From assembly GCA_963204835.1 (NCBI GenBank), contig CAUJHJ010000057.1, forward strand, positions 124,001 through 188,000: a stretch of 64,000 nucleotides of DNA, given 5' to 3'. The notes under the pieces are model-generated. The model did no database searches. It was not told the origin of the DNA and saw only the letters and a program-made list of their open reading frames with translations. Positions 44,641 through 51,834 of the stretch are shown piece by piece (position 1 is the stretch's first letter; every line of letters starts with the position of its first letter). A program made the position numbers and the translations under genes. The DNA is from Pseudomonadota bacterium (lineage in GTDB: Bacteria > Pseudomonadota > Gammaproteobacteria > Steroidobacterales > Steroidobacteraceae).

Positions 44641-45358
44641 CGAGGGGGTGCGCGAACTGCGCCTGTGCCGCCCGCCGGTCAATGCCCTCGATGAAGCGCT
44701 GATCGGGCGCATTGCGGCGGCCGTGCGCGAGGCGCCCGGCGCGGGCATCCGTGCGATCGTGCTGTCCGGCCAGCCGGGCCTGTTCTCGGCGGGACTCGAC
44801 GTGCCGGCGCTGCTGCGCGAGGAGCGCGCCGGGATGCGGCGCCTGTTCGCCGCATTGTGGGCCGCGCAGGAAGCGCTTGCGCGCTCAACCGTGCCGATCG
44901 TTGCGGCGATCACGGGCCACGCGCCGGCAGGAGGCACCGTGCTCGCCCTGCATTGCGACTACCGGGTGATGGCCGCGGGCCCGTTCTCCATCGGGCTCAA
45001 CGAAGTGGCCGTCGGCCTCACGCCAGGGCCGCTGCTGTGCCGCGCCTTCGCGCGGCTCGTCGGCGAGCAGAGGGCTGCGGACCTGTTGACCCGGGGAGGC
45101 ATGCTCGATCCGGAGGCGGCGCTCGCCGCGGGGCTGGTCGATGCGGTGTGCGCACCGGAGGAAGTCGTCGGGCACGCACACGCCCACGCGCGCCTGCTGC
45201 TCGCCCTGCCGCCGCGCGCCATGCTGGCGACGCGCGCCGCAGTGCGCGCGCCGTTGGCCGCGCTGTTCGATGGCGGCGACGGCGGCTTCATCGATGCGGC
45301 GGTCGAACTGTGGTTCGGCGAGGAGGCGCAGGCGCGCCTGCGGGCGCTCTTCACCTAG
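44621..45358 (+). CDS. Enoyl-CoA hydratase/isomerase family protein, ECI1-like
   Basis: Crotonase-fold protein of 245 residues. The oxyanion-hole segments are visible (GLFSAGLDVPAL and GHAPAGGTVLALHCDYRVMA). The acidic residue in IGLNEVAVGL sits where hydratases and isomerases have a catalytic Glu, but the second hydratase Glu position appears as an Ala/Asp segment (RAADLLTRGG). The stretch PAGGTVLALHCDYR...IGLNE closely resembles the mitochondrial delta3-delta2-enoyl-CoA isomerase ECI1, so an isomerase acting on unsaturated fatty acids is my preferred reading. It starts inside truD; no other beta-oxidation gene is nearby. Confidence 0.75.
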   Translation: MLRVIDDEGVRELRLCRPPVNALDEALIGRIAAAVREAPGAGIRAIVLSGQPGLFSAGLDVPALLREERAGMRRLFAALWAAQEALARSTVPIVAAITGHAPAGGTVLALHCDYRVMAAGPFSIGLNEVAVGLTPGPLLCRAFARLVGEQRAADLLTRGGMLDPEAALAAGLVDAVCAPEEVVGHAHAHARLLLALPPRAMLATRAAVRAPLAALFDGGDGGFIDAAVELWFGEEAQARLRALFT

Positions 45359-45371
45359 CGTGGTGCCGGGC

Positions 45372-45905
45372 TCAACCGAGGAGCACGTACACCGCGCCGG
45401 TGCCGCCGTCGACCTGCCGGGCGGAGCTGAAGGCGATGACGGCACCGACCCGCCGCAACAGCGCGTTGACCGTCTGCTTGATCACGGGGCCCCGCTGCCC
45501 GGAACGCAGTCCCTTGCCGTGCACGATGCGCACGCAGCGCAGGCGTCTTGCGGTGGCCTCGGCGAGGAAGGCGCGCAACTGCGCCCTTGCCTCGACGACC
45601 GTGAGGCCGTGGAGGTCGATTTCGGATTCCACCCGGTACTCGCCGCGGCGCAGCCGCCGCAGCACCGTTTCCTGCACGCCCGGGCGGCGAAAGCCGAGTT
45701 CCTCGCCCGTCTCGATGCCGGCCTCGGGCCAGGGAACGTCGAGCGATTCGGCCAGCACCGCGGCCCGTTCGGCGCGCGCGAAGCGCGCGCGTGGCGGCGG
45801 ACGGCGCCGGCGCGGGCCGGCGCGCGCCTCGCCGGCAAGCGCCCGCGTGCCGCGCACCGCGTCGCGAAACAGCCGGCTGTCTTCGTCGTCGGGAAGGTCG
45901 CCCAC
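45372..45905 (-). CDS. Smr-domain protein (probable endonuclease)
   Basis: A 177-residue protein with a C-terminal Smr (small MutS-related) domain at about 95-177: EIDLHGLTVVEARAQL and VRIVHGKGLRS, the motifs of proteins such as SmrA/YdaL that nick branched DNA or cleave RNA. The N-terminal half is charged and Arg-rich (RRRRPPPRARFARAE). I set the start at a GTG because GGAGG lies five bases before it; longer translations would run across the divergent surE start. It is the only minus-strand gene in this part of the window. Confidence 0.8.
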   Translation of the reverse strand: MGDLPDDEDSRLFRDAVRGTRALAGEARAGPRRRRPPPRARFARAERAAVLAESLDVPWPEAGIETGEELGFRRPGVQETVLRRLRRGEYRVESEIDLHGLTVVEARAQLRAFLAEATARRLRCVRIVHGKGLRSGQRGPVIKQTVNALLRRVGAVIAFSSARQVDGGTGAVYVLLG

Positions 45906-45910
45906 GATTT

Positions 45911-45915
45911 CCTCC
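45911..45915 (-). promoter_or_regulatory. Shine-Dalgarno site deciding the smr-gene start
   Basis: GGAGG on the minus strand, five bases before the GTG at 45905. It fixes the start of the Smr-domain gene inside the divergent gap to surE. Confidence 0.6.
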
Positions 45916-45972
45916 GCAGGAACGCTTTCAGTATATTGACGCGCCCGCAGAATCCGAAAGTTCCCGCGCCGA

Positions 45973-46734
45973 GTGAAAATCCTGCTTGCCAATGACGACG
46001 GCTTCCGTGCCGAGGGCATCCGCCACCTGCGCCACGCGCTGGCGGGCGTCGCCGACCTGACTATCGTGGCGCCGGACCGCAACAGGAGCGGCGCGAGCAA
46101 TTCGCTCACCCTCGACGTGCCGCTGCGCGTGTTCACCGCCGAGGAGGACGTGCATTATGTCGTCGGCACGCCCACCGACTGCGTGCACCTCGCGATCTCG
46201 GGGCTGTTCGATTTCGAGTTCGACATGGTGGTCTCGGGCGTCAACGACGGCGCGAACCTGGGCGACGACGTGCTCTATTCGGGCACCGTGGCGGCGGCGA
46301 TCGAGGGGCGCTTCCTCGGGCTCACGACCGTGGCCGTCTCGCTCTGCACGGAGCAGGGCGGCCCGCGCCATTTCGCAACCGCCGCGCGCGTCGCGCGCGA
46401 AATCGTCGATCGCCTCATCGAGGCGCCGCTCGATCGCGGCATGATCCTCAATGTGAACGTGCCGGACCTGCCCTACGAACAGCTGCGCGGCCTGCGTGCC
46501 ACGCGGCTCGGCAACCGCCACCGCTCCGAGCCCGTCATCCGCGCGAGTGATCCGCGTGGCCGGCCCGTCTACTGGATCGGGCCCGCCGGCGCCGGCCAGG
46601 AGGCGGGGCCCGGCACCGATTTCCACGCCGTCGCGGAAGGCTTCGTGTCGGTGACGCCGCTGCAGATCGACCTCACGCGCCACGCCGCGCTCGGCACGGT
46701 CGCGCAATGGCTCGATGGGCGGCCCCGTGGCTGA
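45973..46734 (+). CDS. surE: 5'/3'-nucleotidase SurE
   Basis: Divalent-metal phosphatase acting on nucleoside monophosphates and short polyphosphate, linked to stationary-phase survival. The 253-residue protein has metal ligands D8 and D9 in LLANDDGF, the Ser/Asn in NRSGASNSL, and [22 protein letters not shown]. The start is GTG. TATATT at 45932-45937 is a candidate -10 in the divergent gap. Followed by pcm with a 20-base overlap, the standard surE-pcm pair. Confidence 0.97.
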   Translation: MKILLANDDGFRAEGIRHLRHALAGVADLTIVAPDRNRSGASNSLTLDVPLRVFTAEEDVHYVVGTPTDCVHLAISGLFDFEFDMVVSGVNDGANLGDDVLYSGTVAAAIEGRFLGLTTVAVSLCTEQGGPRHFATAARVAREIVDRLIEAPLDRGMILNVNVPDLPYEQLRGLRATRLGNRHRSEPVIRASDPRGRPVYWIGPAGAGQEAGPGTDFHAVAEGFVSVTPLQIDLTRHAALGTVAQWLDGRPRG

Positions 46735-47389
46735 CGTGCGCCTCGCGGGCATCGGCATGACCTCGGCGCGCACGCGCGACCGGCTGGTGCAGCGGTTGCG
46801 CGAGCAGGGCATCCGCAACCCCGCGGTGCTCGACCGCATCCGCAACGTGCCGCGGCACATCTTCGTCGACGAGGCGCTGGCGAGCCGGGCCTACGAAGAT
46901 ACCGCGCTGCCGATCGGCTACGGCCAGACCATCTCGCAACCCTACATCGTCGCGCGCATGACGGAAGCGCTGCTCGAGGGCGGGCCGCTGTTCAACGTGC
47001 TCGAGGTCGGCACGGGCTGCGGCTACCAGACCGCCGTGCTCGCGCCGCTCGTCGACAAGCTCTACAGCATCGAGCGCATCGAACCGTTGCTGAAGCGCGC
47101 GAAGGATCGCATCCGCGAACTTGGCACCAAGAACGTGCGCTTCCGGCACGGGGACGGCTACCGCGGCTGGCCGACGCATGCGCCCTACGACGGCATCCTC
47201 GTCGCAGCGGCGCCACTGCGCGTGCCCGAGACGCTGCTCGAGCAACTGAAGGTGGGCGGGCGGCTCATCGTGCCGGTCGGGCCCGAGGGCGCGCAGGAGC
47301 TGGTGCGCTTCACGCGTCGCGAGCAAAAGATCGAACGCCAGGGCCTCGGGCCGGTCGCCTTCGTTCCGCTGCTCGAGGGTGTGACTTGA
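46715..47389 (+). CDS. pcm: Protein-L-isoaspartate O-methyltransferase
   Basis: Methylates isoaspartyl residues to begin repair of aged proteins, with SAM as donor. The 224-residue protein has [35 protein letters not shown], the SAM loop [16 protein letters not shown] and the C-terminal [12 protein letters not shown]. The chosen ATG gives an extension ending [14 protein letters not shown], like Xanthomonas Pcm; an internal ATG at 46757 matches the Pseudomonas start and is possible. No nlpD or rpoS follows, though they often do in gammaproteobacteria. Confidence 0.95.
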   Translation: MGGPVADVRLAGIGMTSARTRDRLVQRLREQGIRNPAVLDRIRNVPRHIFVDEALASRAYEDTALPIGYGQTISQPYIVARMTEALLEGGPLFNVLEVGTGCGYQTAVLAPLVDKLYSIERIEPLLKRAKDRIRELGTKNVRFRHGDGYRGWPTHAPYDGILVAAAPLRVPETLLEQLKVGGRLIVPVGPEGAQELVRFTRREQKIERQGLGPVAFVPLLEGVT

Positions 47390-47433
47390 GGAAATATCCG
47401 TAACTATTTGTAATAAATAAGAATAAAACTGCC

Positions 47434-47463
47434 TTGCCTGCGACGCACCATCCTGTCTAACAT
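47434..47463 (+). promoter_or_regulatory. Possible promoter in the AT-rich gap after pcm
   Basis: TTGCCT (47434-47439), 18 bp, TAACAT (47458-47463): each hexamer matches consensus at four of six positions. It follows an AT-rich stretch (47395-47430, unusual in this GC-rich window) and points into the repeat island. There is no coding sequence downstream on this strand until 48053, so a non-coding transcript would be the product. Weak evidence. Confidence 0.3.
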
Positions 47464-47482
47464 GGCGCTCCCAAGCGTACCC

Positions 47483-47643
47483 GGAGAAGGCACAGGGGTT
47501 TCGGGGGAGTCGGCGAGTAGAAGAAGTAGACGGAAGAAGAAGTAGACGGAAGAAGAAGTAGAACAAACGACGGCAATCGTTCGGGTCTGTCAGCTACGGG
47601 CGGTTGGATTCAAGTAACGAGCTTTCCCTCCTGTGCCTTCCCC
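47483..47643. repeat. Long-range inverted repeat bounding a repeat island
   Basis: GAAGGCACAGG (47486-47496) is perfectly complementary to CCTGTGCCTTC (47630-47640); with one mismatch or G-U on either side the pairing extends to about 15 bp (47483-47498 with 47628-47643). The enclosed 130 bases hold a 16-bp tandem repeat, a small hairpin (AACGA at 47568-47572 with TCGTT at 47579-47583, approximate) and no plausible reading frame on either strand. It could be a structured RNA or a small MITE-like element; I see no target-site duplication. GGA motifs recur inside, which would suit a CsrA-binding RNA, but this is speculation. Confidence 0.55.
47521..47562. repeat. 16-bp tandem repeat
   Basis: AAGAAGTAGACGGAAG occurs twice in tandem (47521-47536, 47537-47552), followed by ten bases of a third copy (47553-47562). 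The unit length is not a multiple of three and no gene crosses it. Purine-only runs dominate the plus strand, so a transcript would be an unstructured GA-rich loop. Confidence 0.85.
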
Positions 47644-47644
47644 C

Positions 47645-47661
47645 GGTGCGCGTGGCGCACC
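47645..47661. terminator. Hairpin at the end of the Mth938-domain gene
   Basis: GGTGCGC (47645-47651), loop GTG, GCGCACC (47655-47661): a 7-bp stem four bases beyond the stop of the minus-strand gene. It could terminate that gene or the putative island transcript, but neither side has a U-tract. Confidence 0.4.
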
Positions 47662-47664
47662 CTG

Positions 47665-48033
47665 TCACGGCAGCAAGGCGAGGATCACCCTCCGGTCTTC
47701 CTGCGCGAGCACGTTGTACGTGCGGCAGGCCGCCCCGAATTCCATTACTTCGAGCCCGATGCGCCGCGCGCCGAGCAGCGCGCGCACGTCCGCGGACGGC
47801 CACTTGACGGGCGCGGGCATGCCGACGATGACCACTTCGGGCGCGAGCGACAGCACGGGCTCGAGCATCGCGGCATCGAGCGACGTGGCGCCACCTGCGG
47901 CCCAGTCGGTCACGAGCGCCTCCGCGCCGACGATGAGCGGCGCCGCGTAGGTCGCATCACGGATGCGCACGTCGCCCGCGCCATGGCTGCGGATCAGGTT
48001 GATGTCGGTGCGCGCGGCCAGCGTCAGCTTCAT
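47665..48033 (-). CDS. Mth938 / Xcc1710-like domain protein
   Basis: A 122-residue small protein of the Mth938-domain family (bacterial DUF498, related to mitochondrial complex I assembly factor NDUFAF3). It begins MKLTLAARTDINLIRSHG and shows the fold signature in PLIVGAEALVTDWAA, PEVVIVGMPAPVKWP and IGLEVMEFGAACRTYNVL, including the highly conserved GAACRTYN segment. Biochemical role in bacteria is unknown. The ATG at 48033 faces the rpfE-like gene 19 bases away, so the two share a divergent control region. Confidence 0.82.
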   Translation of the reverse strand: MKLTLAARTDINLIRSHGAGDVRIRDATYAAPLIVGAEALVTDWAAGGATSLDAAMLEPVLSLAPEVVIVGMPAPVKWPSADVRALLGARRIGLEVMEFGAACRTYNVLAQEDRRVILALLP

Positions 48034-48052
48034 TTCGGTACGATACGCGATC

Positions 48053-48997
48053 GTGTCCGCGCTCGTCCTCATCCTGCCGGTTGTTTCCGCTGCCGAGCGC
48101 GCCGCGCTCGCGCAGCCGCTGGCGCGCGCGCGCGAATCGGCCCTTGCCGGGGGTGACTGGCGGGCCTGGCTTGCGCAGCGCGTCGGGCTGGCCGCGCTCG
48201 CCTCCGCGCCGCCGGCGCAGGTCGCCGCCCCGGTGCTCGGTGTCGCCCCCGCGCTGGCGTGGTTTGCAACCCCGGTCTCGCTGCTCGCGGCCCTCGATCA
48301 CGTGCGCATGCCCGCCGACGGCTGGATCACGCTGGCGGCGGATGAGGCCGCTGAACTGGCGGAGCGGTTTGCACGCGATTTCGCCGGCTCGGGTTTCGCG
48401 CTGGCGCCCGCCGGCGCCGAGGGCTTTGTGCTGTCGGGCCTCGCCGCGCTTCGGACGCGTACGCACGATCCTGCGCGGGTACTGGCAGGCAACATCGGAT
48501 CGTGGCTCGCCGCGGGCGACGACGCGGCGTCCGTGCGGCGCCTCGGCGCGGAAATCGAGATGTGGCTGCACGGGCAGCCGCTCGGCGAATCGCGGCAGCG
48601 CCGCGGCCTCGCGCCCGTGTCGACCCTCTGGATCTGGGGCGGGGGTGCGCCGGTGGCGGTCCCGGGCCCGGCGGGCCCGCGCAAGCATTCCCCGCGCGCC
48701 TACGGTGGCGACAGCTGGCTGCGCGGCCTCTGGGCCGCGCAAGGGCTTTCGGCCCCCGGCGAGGCCGGCTCGCTCAGGGAGGTCGCCATCGCGCGGGAGG
48801 CCGACACCTTCGTCGTCGCACGCCACGGCCTGCGGGACGACGTCGTCGAGCGCTGGTGCGCGCCGGCCCTGGCGCACCTGGCGGCTCGCCGCGTGGCGTC
48901 GGTACAGGTCGTGATCGACGATCGCCTGTTTCGCATCAACCGCTTCGATCTCGTCAAGCCCTGGCGCCGCACGGTGCGGTGGACGGCATCGGCATGA
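48053..48997 (+). CDS. RpfE-like protein of the cofactor-independent phosphoglycerate-mutase-like family
   Basis: About 314 residues, similar in position and motif to the gene upstream of recJ in Xanthomonas (rpfE) and relatives, often annotated as an iPGM-like protein. The visible family signature is the segment TLWIWGGGAPVAVPG in the middle; catalytic metal-binding residues of true phosphoglycerate mutases are not evident, so I would not call it an enzyme. Enolase and other glycolytic genes lie elsewhere. Start is uncertain: I use the first GTG after the divergent gene; longer versions run antisense through it. It overlaps recJ by four bases, implying one operon. Confidence 0.65.
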   Translation: MSALVLILPVVSAAERAALAQPLARARESALAGGDWRAWLAQRVGLAALASAPPAQVAAPVLGVAPALAWFATPVSLLAALDHVRMPADGWITLAADEAAELAERFARDFAGSGFALAPAGAEGFVLSGLAALRTRTHDPARVLAGNIGSWLAAGDDAASVRRLGAEIEMWLHGQPLGESRQRRGLAPVSTLWIWGGGAPVAVPGPAGPRKHSPRAYGGDSWLRGLWAAQGLSAPGEAGSLREVAIAREADTFVVARHGLRDDVVERWCAPALAHLAARRVASVQVVIDDRLFRINRFDLVKPWRRTVRWTASA

Positions 48998-50721
48998 CGC
49001 TGCGCATCGAGCGCCGCGCGACGGGCGCGGCGGGCGGCTGGGGCGAATCCCTGCATCCCGTCCTGCGGCGGGTCTACGCCGCGCGCGGTGTGCGCAGCGA
49101 GGAGGAGTTGTCGCTGGCGCTGTCGCGCCTGCTGCCGGTCGGCACGCTCGAGGGCGTGGAAGCGGCGGTCGAGCTGCTGCTCGCGCACCGGGCGCCGGGT
49201 CGCAAGGTGCTGGTGGTCGGCGACTTCGACGCGGACGGCGCGACGAGCTCCGTGCTGATCGTGCGCGCGCTGCGCGCCTGGGGTTTCGCGGCGGTCGATT
49301 TCCTCGTGCCGAACCGCTTCGAATTCGGTTACGGGCTGACGCCCGAGATCGTGGCGCTGGGCGCCGAACGCGCGCCGACCCTGATCGTCACGGTCGACAA
49401 TGGCGTCGCAAGCATCGCCGGGGTCGCTGCGGCGCGCGAGCGCGGCATCGACGTGCTCGTGACCGACCATCACCTGCCGGGCGCCGAGCTGCCGGCGGCG
49501 AACGTGATGGTCAATCCGAACCTCGCGGGCAGCCGCTTCGGCAGTCGCGCGCTTGCGGGCGTCGGCGTCGCTTTCTACGTAATGGTGGCACTGAAGCGCG
49601 CGCTCGATGCGGCCGGGCTTGTCGCGCGGGGCGCGCCGTCCGCGGCCGAATGGCTCGACCTCGTCGCGCTCGGCACCGTGGCCGACGTCGTGCCGCTCGA
49701 TGCCAACAACCGCGTGCTCGTCGCGCAGGGCCTCGCGCGCATCCGCGCGGGGCGTTGCGTGGCCGGCATCCGCGCGCTGCTCGAGATTGCGCAGCGCGAA
49801 CGCGCCGACCTGACCGCCGGCGACCTCGGCTTCGCGATCGCGCCACGCCTCAATGCCGCGGGCCGCCTCGACGACATGTCGATCGGCATCCGCTGCCTGC
49901 TCGCCGACAGCGAGGCGGAGGCGCGCTCGCTCGCCGCCCGGCTCGATCAGCTCAACGCGGAGCGGCGGGCGATCGAAGCGCAGATGCAGGCGCAGGCGCT
50001 CGCCGCCGTGCGCCACCTCGGGCCGCTCGCCACGCCCGGCGCGCGCCAGCGCGCGGGCGTCTGCCTCTACGACGCGAGCTGGCACCAGGGGGTCGTGGGC
50101 CTCGTGGCGAGCCGGGTCAAGGAGAGGCTGCGCCGGCCGGTGGTCGCGTTCGCGAACGGCGGCGACGGCTCGTTGCGCGGCTCGGCGCGCTCGATCGCCG
50201 GCGTGCACGTGCGCGATGTCTTCGAAAACATCTCGGCGCGCAACCCGGGGCTGATCGTGCGCTTCGGCGGCCACGCGATGGCCGCCGGCCTCACGCTCGA
50301 CCCGGCGCGCCTCGACGCGTTCGCAGCGGCATTCGACGCGGAAGTGGCGGCCTGGCTCGGCGCGAACGCCGACGCCGATCGCCTCGATACCGACGGCGAG
50401 CTCGCCGCCGACGACATCTGCCTCGCCACGGCGGAGGCGCTGCGCGGCGGCGGGCCGTGGGGCGCGGCCTTCCCGGAGCCGATGTTCGACGGGCGCTTCC
50501 GGATCGAGCGCACGCGGGTCCTCGGCGGCAAGCACGTGAAGATGTGGGTCGAGCTCGCCGGCGGCGCGCGCCGCTTCGACGCCATCGCCTTCAACCTGCT
50601 GGCGGACGAGCGCGCGCGCGCGCCGGAGGGCGAGGTGCGCCTCGTCTACCGTCTGGACGTGAATGCCTACCAGGGCGAACGACGCCTGCAGCTGCTGGTC
50701 GACCACGTGCTGCCTGCCTGA
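48994..50721 (+). CDS. recJ: Single-stranded-DNA-specific exonuclease RecJ
   Basis: 5'-3' ssDNA exonuclease for recombination, base excision and mismatch repair. The 575-residue DHH-superfamily protein has motif I VVGDFDADGAT (D77, D79, D81), the DHH segment VTDHHLPG, motif RLNAAGRLDD, and the DHHA1 motif RFGGHAMAAGLTL, followed by an OB-like C-terminal domain. Length matches E. coli RecJ (577). It is coupled to the rpfE-like gene (ATGA) and precedes prfB, as in E. coli and Xanthomonas. Confidence 0.97.
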   Translation: MTLRIERRATGAAGGWGESLHPVLRRVYAARGVRSEEELSLALSRLLPVGTLEGVEAAVELLLAHRAPGRKVLVVGDFDADGATSSVLIVRALRAWGFAAVDFLVPNRFEFGYGLTPEIVALGAERAPTLIVTVDNGVASIAGVAAARERGIDVLVTDHHLPGAELPAANVMVNPNLAGSRFGSRALAGVGVAFYVMVALKRALDAAGLVARGAPSAAEWLDLVALGTVADVVPLDANNRVLVAQGLARIRAGRCVAGIRALLEIAQRERADLTAGDLGFAIAPRLNAAGRLDDMSIGIRCLLADSEAEARSLAARLDQLNAERRAIEAQMQAQALAAVRHLGPLATPGARQRAGVCLYDASWHQGVVGLVASRVKERLRRPVVAFANGGDGSLRGSARSIAGVHVRDVFENISARNPGLIVRFGGHAMAAGLTLDPARLDAFAAAFDAEVAAWLGANADADRLDTDGELAADDICLATAEALRGGGPWGAAFPEPMFDGRFRIERTRVLGGKHVKMWVELAGGARRFDAIAFNLLADERARAPEGEVRLVYRLDVNAYQGERRLQLLVDHVLPA

Positions 50722-50727
50722 TAAAAT
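50699..50727 (+). promoter_or_regulatory. Promoter of prfB, possibly producing a leaderless mRNA
   Basis: TCGACC (50699-50704), a 17-bp spacer and TAAAAT (50722-50727) overlap the end of recJ. Transcription would begin around 50734, next to the prfB ATG at 50735, which has no Shine-Dalgarno sequence. Each hexamer has mismatches, so the call is moderate. Confidence 0.45.
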
Positions 50728-50734
50728 TGCGCCG

Positions 50735-51830
50735 ATGGAAGTCAGCCAGCTGAAGCGCGCGCTCAAAGACCTCGAAGAGCGCACCCGTTCGCTACGGGGG
50801 TTTCTTTGAGTACGACCAGAAGGTCGAGCGCCTCGAAGAAGTAAACCGCGAACTCGAGGATCCCGCCGTCTGGTCCAACCAGGAGCGCGCCCAGCTGCTC
50901 GGCAAGGAGCGCGCGCGACTGGCCGCCGAGACCGGCGAGATCGACCGCACCGCGACCTCGATCTCCGACGCCGCCGAACTGCTCGAGCTCGCCGAAGCGG
51001 AGGGCGATGACGCGGCCGCCGCCGAGATCGAGCGCGAATCGGGCGGGCTCGAGGGCGCGGTGCGCCGCCTCGAGTTCAAGCGCATGTTCCGCGGCGAAAT
51101 GGATTCGCACAACGCCTACCTCGACATCCAGGCCGGTGCCGGCGGCACCGAGGCCCAGGACTGGGCGCAGATGCTGATGCGCATGTACATCCGCTGGGCG
51201 GCGCAACGCGGCTTCCAGTGCGAGGTGATCGACTCGAGCCCGGGCGAAGTCGCCGGGGTCAAGAGCGCCTCGCTCGAGGTGCGCGGCGAGTATGCCTACG
51301 GCTGGCTGCGCACCGAGACGGGCGTGCACCGCCTCGTGCGCAAGTCGCCGTTCGACTCGGGCAACCGCCGGCACACCTCGTTCGCCTCCGTGTTCATTTC
51401 CCCCGAGGTCGATGACGACATCGACATCGAGGTGAACCCGGCCGACATCGAGATGGACGTGTTCCGCTCGAGCGGCGCGGGCGGCCAGCACGTCAACAAG
51501 ACCGAATCGGCGGTGCGCCTGCGCCACCTGCCGAGCGGCATCGTGGTGGCCTGCCAGAACGAGCGCAGCCAGCACAAGAACCGCTCGACCGCGATGAAGA
51601 TGCTGAAGGCGAAGCTCTACGAGCTCGAGGTCAACAAGCGCAACGCGGCGGCGAAGGTGCTCGAGGACGCCAAGTCGGACGTGAGCTGGGGCAACCAGAT
51701 CCGCTCCTACGTGCTCGACCAGTCGCGCATCAAGGACCTGCGTACCGACGTCGAGGTCGGCAACACGCAGGCGGTGCTCGACGGCGACCTCGACCAGTTC
51801 ATGGAAGCGTCACTGAAGGCGGGGCTGTAG
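50735..51830 (+). CDS. prfB: Peptide chain release factor 2, programmed +1 frameshift
   Basis: Releases peptides at UGA and UAA. The gene is split: codons 1-24 (50735-50806) end at an in-frame TGA (50807-50809), and translation resumes in the +1 frame at 50808, giving 364 residues, matching E. coli RF2 (365). The downstream frame has the codon-recognition motif SPF ([15 protein letters not shown]) and the peptidyl-hydrolysis GGQ ([17 protein letters not shown]). The split is autoregulatory, not a mutation: low RF2 favours shifting at UGA. It follows recJ and precedes lysS by four bases. Confidence 0.96.
50795..50809 (+). promoter_or_regulatory. Programmed +1 frameshift site in prfB
   Basis: The sequence CGGGGGTTTCTTTGA contains the internal Shine-Dalgarno-like GGGGG (50796-50800), three bases, and the slippery CTT directly before TGA. 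Resumption at 50808 reads GAG-TAC-GAC, giving [13 protein letters not shown], equal to the E. coli RF2 continuation. All elements of the canonical RF2 site are present, so the frameshift is very likely functional. Confidence 0.95.
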
Positions 51831-51834
51831 CAGC

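Noticed and set aside
47963-48050. A longer N-terminus for the rpfE-like gene
   Set aside because: It runs antisense through the 5' end of the Mth938-domain gene and is not supported by a ribosome site.
48053-48997. A true 2,3-bisphosphoglycerate-independent phosphoglycerate mutase
   Set aside because: The length (about 314 residues) and the lack of visible metal-binding motifs argue against a classical enzyme of about 510 residues.
51060-51830. A shorter prfB beginning at the first ATG of the downstream frame
   Set aside because: The upstream 24 codons, the GGGGG-TTT-CTT-TGA site and the fit to RF2 length show a programmed frameshift instead.
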